DNA from: Branchiostoma belcheri | Taxonomy: Eukaryota > Chordata > Leptocardii > Amphioxiformes > Branchiostomatidae | NCBI RefSeq assembly: GCF_001625305.1 | Contig: NW_017802969.1 | Span: 207,858 to 271,857 of the forward strand | Direction: 5' to 3' | DNA: 64,000 nt | Part shown: in pieces, positions 45,801-57,600 of the stretch | How the letters are laid out: each line of letters starts with the position of its first letter | Numbering within the stretch: the stretch's first letter is position 1 | The notes under the pieces: model-generated | The model's database searches: none | Told to the model about the DNA's origin: nothing | The model's input: the letters and a program-made list of their open reading frames with translations, nothing else | Made by a program: the position numbers and the translations under genes

Positions 45801-48605
45801 CACAGGTAATATTAACATAAGTTTGGGGAAGATTGTAGCATAGCTTTTTGTTATTTGACACGAAAATGTCAATACTTGTCAGAAATGTTAGTAAGAAAGA
45901 CGAGGACCAGAAACATGTATAGTTAGAGGAGAATAGTGCTGTGTGATGGACACAGGACAGAACAACATATGGGCTATTCTACTGAAATTTGAGGAGCATC
46001 AGATAGAAAAGTTTAGTTTGTTTCAGGGGTGTAGAATGATGATAGATATGAGATAGATGTCCAAACTGACACACATTAGAAAACAACCCTCAGACCACAC
46101 CAATTTGATTTTTCATTTTGCCCTGTCACTTGTCACGATCAGAAAACCATCAAATTAAATTGGTGTGGCCTTTTGATGACATGGGTACATGTGTACAGTG
46201 TACATATTTTTTGCTCCACAGATTTTGTTTCCAAATGAAGATTTTGCAGCATTTTTCAATTGTCTTTTTATAGACTCTAGTCTAACAAACGCAGTGTGAA
46301 ATTTTTAACTTGCAACTACACGTCATGTATCAGTGTACTATCATTACCTTTAATGTACACATAATAAAACACTATAATTGGCTGGCCATTGTTGTTTTGC
46401 CTTTAGGATGACAAAGTGCCCTATCTACATAACAACATCAATGTCAATAGGAGCAGACGTCAATGGTTAAGAGGGCAGTTGAATGAGGTACTAGTAATGG
46501 CCAAAGAGAATTATTTCTGATATCAACAGAAGTGTGTAACTATAATCAACAATTTTACCAAATATAGTACACCCCTGAACGAGAGGGTGGGGGAAAATTC
46601 TACCCTGCCCCTCCCTACAGTTTCAATGGAACAGCCCACAACATTGATCACATGACCAGAGCACTGTCAGGTAAGAGAAGAAGAAGGAAAGACGGTTTAC
46701 CACATCGATGGTTTCGGTAGCCTTGAGAGAGCATGGAAAAGAACAAACAAACAAGTGGACTTCAGTCACAGCTTCGTCAGAACAACAACAACAACAACAT
46801 CAACATGGTACATTTCCAAGAATACAGGGTACCAGAACAGCCAGACCAGGGAGGATGACTGCAGTATGAAAAAATTGCAAAGTGAAATTATTTTTGGTCA
46901 ATTTTCTTCTTAGCTTGTTCAGTGTGCCATTTTGTTTTCAAAGAGTTGTACTTACATGTATCCCTTAATTTTACAACTGAAGTCATCCTTGACCTGGCCC
47001 ACATGTGAAATCTATTATGTCTTTTATCATTTTGACTATAGCTTCTGATGATTCAAATATTAATTTTTTCATATTAATAAAAAATATCGAACTAAAAGGA
47101 TGTGCGGTATGCCTCTTTTGACAGCAATTATAATTTTTCCTTGCACTTTTTGCTATAATAAAAAAACTGTATCTACATGATTTGTACACAATTCCCACAC
47201 TATACATTGTATACAAACATCATAAACAAACAAGAGTAAGTGGGGTGTGGTGGTGGGGGGGGGAGGGTGACAACATTTCACAAGGGAGCGGGAACATGTA
47301 CATGTACACAGTGAGTGACATGATACAGTTCTATGTAACCTTCTCCCTGCTGCCTAACACCGTAAATATAAGAGAACTGGTAGCCAAATGGCTCTTCAGT
47401 GTGCTAAAAGTTTAAAGTGATGTTGCACAGTGGATTGTTGAGAACATCAGTGGAACAAACAACATTGTTACTGTAATAATCAATATTGTAAATTCTTGCC
47501 TGAAGGTTAAGATATATTATATATATACATACAACAAGATACATTATGCATATAATAATGTACTTAATTAAGGACAATGGCTACTTTTAAATTGAAGTGC
47601 TTACATTCTAAATAAAAAAAAACGTAATTACAATGTATATATTATGGGTATCTTGGTTATGACTTCTTTTTAGGAAGCATTGGTGGAATTTTGCATGTAT
47701 TGAAAATTAATGGACGAAAATTTGGCCCAATCTCTCATCTTTGTCAGACAAAAATTGGTGTGTAAAAATGTAGAAAGAGATGTTACATGAAACAAAATTG
47801 GGATGACAGAGAAAATTTTTAGGGTGGCTAGAACACTGGAGAGGACCCCACTTTTTCACTAATAAAAGAAAGTTATGAAAGGGGAGGAAGAAACTAGAAA
47901 GGCCGACATTTGCTCAAGAGCAAATACAGCACATTTCACCCATTCTTCCTCCCATTCCAAATTTCCCCTAGAAAGGCCAACATTTGCTCAGGAGTAATGC
48001 AGCATGGCTTCACCACATCCCCCGTACCAAAAATGGAGCTATCCCCCTCCCACACAAATGGATTGTTCCTAAATCACCCCTGCTTAAAGCTTAAGGTATT
48101 CCAATACCAAATTTCAGGTCATTTAGTTTTAGTACCAGGGCTCCAGATCCCAAAAGTTATTATTTTTTGCCTAAAATGACCAAAAAAAAAACAACAAATA
48201 AAACAATTTCAGGCCTGTTTCAAAAAAAATGAAAAAAAAAAAATACGTCTGGGGGTATTTGCCCACTCTACCTCCATGCCAAATTTCAGGTCATTCGGCT
48301 GAAAAACGGCTGAGTTGAATCCCTTCAAAGAAATGGCAGTGGGAGGAGAAACATACATTTCTCCCATACTATAGTATGAGTGCATGAAATGTAACAAGGA
48401 TTGCTCCTCCCACCTTCTGGTCCACCTCGTCCAGGTGCTGGACCTTCTCACAGCCGAACAGCTCGCGCCGCAGGAGGTTCCCATCGTACTCCAGGAACGT
48501 CAGGTACATGTTCTTAAAGAACTCAACGTGCTTGTTCTTCACACGCAGCTTCTTGGGAGAGTTCCAGTGGATGACCTTCAGGTCAGTCACCTCTGTGTAG
48601 CATTG
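36861..48605 (-). CDS. LARGE1: LARGE exons 10-19: linker and second (glucuronyltransferase) domain
   Basis: Exon 10 (48414-48605) encodes [20 protein letters not shown], which closes domain one, and the RRELFGC linker. Exons 11-13 encode the [32 protein letters not shown] and [20 protein letters not shown] blocks. Exon 14 carries the second DxD (FLMDIDFLP). Later exons give [71 protein letters not shown] and the final [13 protein letters not shown]. The domain is related to B4GAT1 and transfers glucuronic acid. The stop is TGA at 36861-36863. Confidence 0.95.
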
Positions 48606-51600
48606 CTGGATAGATGAGCAGAATAATAGTTGTGGATCACATCACGATCACATCACGTGTGGATCACATCACAATCTGAATCTCCTTTAAGTCTCATTTA
48701 GGCCACACCAAGTTAATTTGTTACTCCGTGAAGGAGGTCAGGACCTCCGGACGGAGTGTTGTGATCGGCTGATTTTTCATGTTCGCAGTCAAAACACTGG
48801 GTTCTCTTTGTGTAATCGGCACGCAATTTTATACGCCGTCTGCGGGCATGCCCGTGTTGATGCACGAATGTGTATTTTTGCCGTTGCTGCTTTCGCGGTC
48901 AATGTAATATTGCAGACGCACCCCTACAATTACGAGGCGAATTGGAATGGTCCAGAAAAACGCGTTGTTTGGAATAGCAGTGGGGGGGGTGGAACTTCAT
49001 GCAGATACGGGGTGGTTTTGATAAGTGGTTCCAGATGTTTTTGCCCATGCTTAAGAGATGCCAAGTTTTTTGGAAGATGTTCGCAGCCAAAACGCATTCC
49101 TCCGTACGTCGCATTTCTGTGAAATTTCGCATGTGGTGTGGCATTATGTCCGGGATGATGCACGTCTTTTTATTTTTACCGTAGCTGTTTTGATATTGAA
49201 GTAAATGCATATTTTAGAAACATCCCTACTTTTACAATCCTGTGGAATAGGCCGTATGTTTAGGCAGTTGTCTGGTAGCAGAGGTACTGTAAGCAGATAT
49301 CCTGGTTATCTGGCCGGCGGTAGTAACACTCGCGGTGCTTACCGCAACTTCCAGGCGCGCTTAATTAGGTACAGGCACGTTAAGACGGTGGGGCTGTCTT
49401 TGTTACTAGACACGACCATGTCCGATCCGATCTTTATGTGAATGCAATGATTGTGTGTGTGTAATTAGAATGATCTTCGAACTTGAAGCACTGTATCTTT
49501 ACACGCCCTGGGAGCAGTAATGGATTTAGCTCTTTGTATGTTTTATGCTTGTGACGCGCCCTCATTGTATTAACCGTTGCCTAATTATAATGTCTGCACA
49601 GTAGGTCTAGCCTGGTATCCAGTCTGATCGTGATTGGGGGTATTGGGGTGTTCAGGCAGGTTGTGTCGTCGGGGGCTCTAAGAGCTTCCCCCGCCCAGTG
49701 CAACAGACCGTCCCGGTAGGAGTGTTACGCTAATCAGAGACAGTATGCTTGGGGATTTGGTTTCCCCCAACACGATAGGAGGGCTAATTAATCTCTCGTG
49801 AAATACACACCGGGAAACCTATGTGAGGCGGGCGGGCCAGAGCTCTTACGGCCCCGAGCTCTTATGGCCCCGACCACGATCAGACTGGATACCAGGTTAC
49901 AGTAGGTCTGGCGTTGACGCTTGTTTTTGTTGAAATGTATAAAACTTCACGGAGGATTGTCACCTATGGCTTCTTGTTGGTTTTCAGATTATTTCAGAAA
50001 AAATAGGAAGCAACAGGGCAAAAAAAAGGTTCTAAATGTGGATGTCTTTCATCAGTGACTCAGCATGTCCTCATTCTGAGATCATACCTTACAGTACAGA
50101 TCTCGGGATAAGCATCAAGTCCCGCGGGAGATCCCGCGGGAGTTTGCGGGATATCACGCGGGAGTTTGCGGGATCTCCCGCGGGAGTTTGCGGGATCTCC
50201 TGCGGGAGTTTGCGGGATCTCCTGCGGGATTTATCGGGATATCCCGCGGTACGAAATCCTCTCCCGCAACCCCGATCTTCGGTGTGAGACTTTTAAGGTT
50301 TCCGAAGGGCCGTCGCCGCTGTTACTTCAAGTTGAACCGCGTTGACTACAGATTTTTACGCAGACAGACGATGCGTGCATGTTTTAGTATGTTTCATGCA
50401 AATAACAGTAGAGCAAATAGTATTTTTAACCAAACATTTCTTTTTTTTTAATATCGAAAATCTGGTGGCTTAATAAGATATAGAACGATAACAAAGTAAT
50501 ACAACCTTCTTGTACAAGTTTTGTGTCCGGCCTTGCGACGTGGACGGCTTTATTTTGATGTCACCCGACCCGCGCTATTTCAGATATAATTTTTAAAAAA
50601 TCTAACGCATCGACGTGCCAAATCGCCACTCGAGTTCTTTATTTTTCTCCTAGATAGGGGAGGTTGACGTATGGAGTTACGGAAGAGAGATTAAACATTG
50701 TGTAAAACAAGGGGGCGAAGCATAATTCAAGGGTTCTTTACGCCTCAAACTTTGATACATTTCGTGCGCCACGCAGTGTTCAGGGCCTGCATGGGGGTTA
50801 GTGATTACGAATTACGCAAAATTTTCGCTATAAAGTTAAAGTTTCAGAGCTGATTACGACTTTACGCTTTGCGGCTAATGTACTGATTACGAATTACGTT
50901 GATTTTAGGGAAGGTTGCCTACGGTTTACGAAGACAATGAATTAAAAAACGCCTGATTACGCCTTACGAAAAAGGGCATGCAGACCCCCAGTGTTGGGCC
51001 GGGAGTTCCCACGCCGCGTCGCCATAGAAACCGCACGTCGCCAGCAGCGGCGCTGGCAGACTCCCCGGCGCCGCCTGACCACGTGGCGTTCTGGCGCGCC
51101 AATCACAGCGCGCAAACGGAGACCCGCCCACCAGCCGGGCCGCGAATTCAAAGAGTTGAGTCAGATGCGCCGCCCCAAAGAAACACCGCCTGACGATTGT
51201 TATACGTACGTCGGATTGTAGCTTCTTTTCCGCCCTGCACGGCCGGCATGCGGCATTGTAATTTTCTTATATCCCAATTTCATCCCAAAACAACGTTTTT
51301 CACATGTGAGGAGGCTAGTTCCACGGAGTGTACCGAGTGAATTTCAAGTTTTATGGTCTGAGAACGAATTAATTTGCTTCAAATTTTGCATAAACACGTT
51401 TAGTTCGGGTTCTCCCGTGTTTATTTATTTTTCGGGTTCTCCCGTGTCTTGGACGTGCGCTAAGTTTATAGCGTTGTTCTGTTAAAAATCGACTCCGTTT
51501 TCATCTAGTTGGCTGACCCCGTAGCTGACAGAAGTAGAATGTTTTCCTACCGAAAGAAACTTTGCCAGCCGCGTGGAAGTACTTGCTTTCAGGGTGATAG

Positions 51601-54600
51601 CAATCTATCGAAATTAATTATGGACATGGTCGTTGTTGATGCATGAGTTTTTGGGGAGGGGGGAGACGCACGCCCCGGGATTTTGATGGGCAAACTTTTG
51701 ATTGTGGCAATTCTTAATACTAATACGGAGACCTCTTGACGCAAGCTACCCATGAGAAGACAACAGCTACAAGATTATGAAACACAACAACAAACTACTG
51801 CCGGTACGCCTCATAATTTTTATTTCTTGGTAACAATCTTGCCGAATTTACCGGAGACGGAGGGATTACTACACGTTACATTGTATTCATTCACGGTAGT
51901 AAAGTTAAAGTTTGCGCTGAACAATAGCTTTGAAAAAAAAGTAGCAGTTTTATAATAACTATGACCGCGTGAGAAACACCTTATACACATTATTTTCGTA
52001 CATTCCTATGCTTCAACACCATCAAAATTGTAGCAAAATTGTAGCAAAGTTGACTGGCGTCAGACTCCATCGGCCCGGCACAGGTTCATACCCTATGTTA
52101 CGACAGCCCTATGTTACGACAGCCCTATGTTACGACAGCCCTATGTTACGACAGCCCTATGTTACGACAGCCCTATGTTACGACAGCCCTATGTTACGAC
52201 AGCCCTATTGTTATTGTTATATGCTGACGAACAATTGATGTCGGCGCCTTTCGCATACGTTAATCTCATTAATAAAACCCGTTTTTCAAGTTTCCATCCA
52301 GTAAAATGTATCCACAAATATTTTTTCCTCGAACAAAATCATTTCGGATTTAAACATTCTCTTCTGGGAGTTATATGTTTTTGATGGTCTTGTAGCGGGC
52401 GGGTTGAAAATCCACGCCACGCCATAGTTCGCTATCCACGCCGCGGTTCGCTGACACTTCCGGGTTGCTTGAANNNNNNNNNNNNNNNNNNNNTTTGAAA
52501 AAAAAGTAGCAGTTTTATAATAACTATGACCGCGTGAGAAACACCTTATACACATTATTTTCGTACATTCCTATGCTTCAACACCATCAAAATTGTAGCA
52601 AAATTGTAGCAAAGTTGACTGGCGTCAGACTCCATCGGCCCGGCACAGATCGCCCGGCAGGACGTAAAAATAAACATTTGACACGCCGCCATCGCCGTTC
52701 CGAGCCGCGGCAGACTTCGGGGTCTCGCACCAAGTTTTTTCGCTACGCGGTACGCGGGGACACGACAGGCCTCCCGAAAGAATACCGCGGGATATCCCGC
52801 AATCTCCCGCGTGATATCCCGCAAACTCCCGCGGGATATCCCGCAGTCTCCCGCGTGATATCCCGCAAACTCCCGCGGGATCTCCCGCAAAATCCCGAAT
52901 CCCGATGATGCTTATCCCGCGATCTGTACTGTACAGTCTGGTCTTACACAGCTGGTACCTGCTACTATCCTGGTGTTAAGGGCCTACAGGCAGGTTACCG
53001 ATTATAATAATAAATGGTTTAATTTATTGGCCAAACATCACCCGTGCAATCGCAGCCTTATAGTGCTGAACTGATGCAGGTTTTACAATCAGAATCTGAT
53101 GATACAAATGGTAATAATACACATAATGCACATGATACATACTTTTAGTATTTGTTTCACATTTTTGTGGAACTGCCACGAGGGTCTGTACGGCTGCCAA
53201 TCGGAGCCAAAAGGTGACATCAATACAACTTTCCCCAACCAAAATTAGGTACCCCTTCACACCTGAGTGGAGTGAGAAGTCGTGTAAAGTGCCTTTCCCA
53301 AGGGCACAACGTCGGGGCGCATGTTCAGACATGTCCCGGGTACGACTCGGGATCGAACCCGGGTCTCCCAGTTCACAGTCGAATGCTCTAACCACTACGC
53401 TATCCGACGCCACTTATGTAAAACAAACAAAGTTTTCTCACCTCACTCTTGGTGTTATCAGACAGCTGTACGTTCCAGGCACAGGGCAGTTTGTGCACCA
53501 GGTATGGGTGCTGCTTTATCACTGCATTAAAGATGTCCTGGGCACAACAAAAGCATGGATTGAAATACTAAAAATCATGTACGTTATTGAAGTTTATACA
53601 TCCTTGTATCCAGTACTGGAGTTGATTCTCTATGAGTATCATCAGTACTGTAAGAGAGGATTTAACTTCACCCTGAAGAGAAGTATTGTTTATGGCATGT
53701 TTACACTGCTGCAGTTTCTATCTGTTCTGTCAGAGGGAGCAGTGCAGTCTCTATAGAGTCTGTCAGAGGGTGGAGTCTGCTATCATGTACATTGCCTTGT
53801 TTGCTATATGTACAAGGCAGTTTCTACTTCATTATCATTTTGCCAAATTAATTGCACAGTACTGGTATATTGTACATGTGCTTTGTATAAAAATGTCTCA
53901 TGCCATGGAAAACTGAAAAAAAATTCAAAGAAAAAAGTAATTTGATAGCATGGGACTAACCTGGTCAGCCAGGGAGGTACTGAGCATGCTCATGAGCTCC
54001 CTCTCAGCCGTCAGTCTCCACATCTGCATCCACTTCATCCCCCTCAACTTCTCCAGGTGCAGGAGAATCACACCTGTGTTGAACCCACGACCCTGAAACA
54101 AACATAGAACCATTACATGTATCACCTAACCCTAACTCTAACCATTACATGTACCACCTAACCATAACCCTAACCCTAACCATTACATGTACCACCTAAC
54201 CCTAACCCTAACCCATCCACTTCATCCCCCTCAACTTCTCCAGGTGCAGGAGAATCACACCTGTGTTGAACCCACGACCCTGAAACAGACATAGAACCAT
54301 TACATGTATCACCTAACCCTAACTCTAACCATTACATGTACCACCTAACCATAACCCTAACCCTATCCCTAACCCTATCCCAAACTCTACAAACTCTAAC
54401 CCTAAACCTACATGTATCCCTAACACTTAAACCTATCCCAAACCCTAAACCTAACCTTATCTCCATCTCTAACCCTATCCCTAACCCTAACCTTAACCCT
54501 AAAAAAAACAGGCCAAGACAACCCCATGAAGGGCGGAAATGCAAAGTCAACATACAATGCAGGTTTATAACCAAAACGATTTTTAAATTTTATTGAATCA

Positions 54601-57600
54601 ATTTGAAACAAAGTTGCTTGCGTTATTATGTTACATTGAAAAACTTAAACAACTAGGAAGAAGGGGACTTTCTTCAACTGTTGGGACCAAAATATGTCTT
54701 TCATTGAGCATTTTGCAGTTGATTCAGAACCTTAAAATTTTTTTTTACAAATCAGAAAAAAATGGACAGGGCGAATCTGAGAAACAACAAATTAAATTGG
54801 TGTGGCCTTAATTACTACATTGTAACTGTTTCCTAATATAAGGATTCAGCTTTGTTCTTGCAAATGTGTGCTATAGCAGTCTTTTTGTAAAAATGAAAAC
54901 CAAAGAAAGAAATAAGAAAACCCTGTAAGCCTCACCAGTGCCGGCCAGGGCCTGTGGTTCTTCCATAGCTTCCCCAGGTACCAGTCGCTCTGGTTCTCCA
55001 CCAGACCAATCGACTTCTTCCCCTTAAACTTCTTAAAGATCTTCCAGAGCTCTGCAATGTCTGTGGCAAAGGTCACATCTGTGTCCAGCACGATAACCTG
55101 GGGAATGCAGTAAAGAGTTATATGAAGTGCCCACCTCTATAAGCCGGCTATCTATTAATAATGACCACTGTCTTTATCATTGAACTGCAGCTGCCTAGCA
55201 GCAGAGGTCGACCAAAAAAGACCTGGACAGCGTGTGTTAAGAAAGACATTAGAGAGCACGGCCTTGCTGGTGTTGACCCACTGGATAGGGCTGCATGGAG
55301 GTGCAGTGTGAAGACCAGTACTACTAGCCGACTGCTGCCGACCCCTGTGGAAGGAACAACAGCAGCAGTATAATCAAATTCTGGATAGTGAGTGAGTGTG
55401 TCTTTATCTTGGTCCAGATTTATTCCCCAAAATCGTGGACCACCTCTCCAACATGACCGTGACCAGCTGTACACCATGTACATTGTATTTGGGACCAGAA
55501 TGCCTATGACCGCTTTATTTTCAAGCATGTGGTGGAAAACTGTTTTTTTGAGAAATCTCTGAGGAATAATATTGGTCTGTTTGCCAATGATTTTGACAGC
55601 ACAACATTCTTTGTGCATTGTAAAATGGCACACGCTGGATCATTTTGGGACCTTGTACATGTAAGTATAATCTCATGTTCAATGTATTCAATAATAGAAT
55701 ATTACTTTATAATAGTCTACACTGCACGTCATCACTCATTTAACAACCAGTATGAATGTACGTTCTGTTTAGTGACATTTCATGACTGGACGTACCTTTT
55801 CCAGATCAGTGGGCAGAGCTCTGGTCAGCACCAGTTTCATCAGGCCGTACACTCCTGAGTAGTGTTTGTTGGGGATCCACGATACTTCCTCCTGCGGGGG
55901 ATATACAAAAATGTAACAATAAATCATTATACGTTGGTGAAGGTTACTCATCCAGGAATACGATAAATAGATAAAATTGTTAAGTCTTTTTTTTTTCCAA
56001 CTGGATAATTATCCAGTTAAAAAGACTTAACAACTTTATCTATTTAATAAATCATTATGGCTGAAAAAAAAATTCAAGATAAATCTGGTAACAATCTTAC
56101 TCTCCTCTTTATACATATTTATTAAGTACACATGTATAAGTAAAATTGACCATTACAAAATTATCATCATCATCTGTCGACCCTTGGGGATGGCACAAAA
56201 TTATACATGACTTTAAAATCTAAATCTTTTCCTTCCATATTAACCTGTGCATGCATTTTAAAATTGGTTACAAACATTACAGTCATTGTCAAACAAATTT
56301 ACAACAGCTGGACATGCATTTTTAAGTCTAACATGGCACTCACCTTCAAATTTTCAGCAGAATAAAAGTTTGCAGTTACTGAAAGCAAAGATGAAGTAAT
56401 TGTTACTTCTGAAGCCATGTACATGTACATGTATGCATGACTGTGCAGATCATAAAACCATCCATAATTTGCTTGTATGAGATACATGAATATTCAGTCA
56501 CTTGCAAACACTACATGTATTTCATGAAAAAACAAAATCAAAGGTTGATGAGTTTGGTACAAAATAGACTGGAGAGGGGAAAAGTTGTTGAAACAAAAGA
56601 TAGAAAGAAGAGCTGAGAGGGGGCTAGACAGTGCCAATGGGTGTGGCACTGTCCTTTAGATTCTAAATGGAAGAGTCCTGTAGAAGCCACTGACCTCCTG
56701 GAACGTTCCACGTCCTGAGCAGGGTCTGCAGGATGAGGGTGGCGGCCCTGTCGGACATGAAGTGGAAGTGTAGCGGGTTCTTCCTGTAGAACAGGATGGA
56801 CTTGACCAGGGTCACGACCCCGCGAGTGGCGTTGTACCCAGCACACACTATCGCTACCTCTATAGTCTGACAGAAGAAAGAAGAAACAAGTATGTCAATT
56901 ACAACATTAAGGAGGGCCTGCAAGGGGGGGCCCGACAACGCTCTACGCTGAATTCGGAAACCTCTCGATTACGCTTTATGATAAATTCCAAGTGGCTACA
57001 ACGCATTACGTAGAATTAAAACGCTGAATACGCTCTACGCAAAAATTTTAGAGCGGTCCCTCTACGCTCTACGTAGAATTAAAATGGCCAATTACGCTCT
57101 ACGGAAAAGGGCTTGCGGGCCCCCATTAAGATTTCTTGAGTCATTTTTTCCTACTGACACGAGCATTAACTAATTAAAGATTAGGACTCCTGTCTATACA
57201 TGTAGTGACAACATACATGTATATACTAGTAGACATGTACTAGTATATAGACCAGCTTGGAACGAAGAGGCTCTTTTTACATACACAACCAGGAGTTTAT
57301 TCTGAATCAGCTGACCATGAAGACTGTCACCTTCCTCAGGGCAATTCTGACTGGTTCATAATCATATTGCACAGCACATGTACAGGTGTCACTGTAATAG
57401 AATCTGATGCATTCCCAATGCAAAGTATTATAAACATATCTACACGGTTACAGGCCTAGGGAACAGCATCTGCAATGCGGCTGAATAAACTTCCCGGTGA
57501 CTTACCAACCTGATGAAATTATTCACGGATGATAGACCAGATTTTCTGGGTAAACTGACTGGTCTCTTGGGCAGGATTAACTGTACAATGTCATGTATTT

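Larger units (their letters stand above)
51929..52647 (+). repeat. Direct duplication across the 20-N gap
   Basis: 51929-52083 and 52494-52647 are the same about 155 bases with practically no differences, one on each side of 52084-52493. Confidence 0.88.
50094..52933. mobile_element. 2.8-kb TA-flanked transposon with CCCGCGGGA arrays
   Basis: Inverted ends CAGTACAGATC followed by GGGATAAGCATC, flanked by TA. Both subterminal regions hold arrays of TCCCGCGGGA and GTTTGCGGGAT units in mirrored order. Ends and target match the style of the element at 25638-27710. The interior has a CpG-rich segment (50970-51200) with a CCAAT box, a minisatellite and an assembly gap. No transposase is seen. It lies in LARGE intron 9. 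Confidence 0.82.

Noticed and set aside
52091-52206. CRISPR-like array
   Set aside because: Units abut without spacers and the genome is eukaryotic; it is a minisatellite.
53024-53413. 129-residue frame
   Set aside because: Lies across a tRNA-derived SINE.
54118-54510. Chromosome end
   Set aside because: The array is interrupted, contains part of an exon and is flanked by LARGE exons on both sides.
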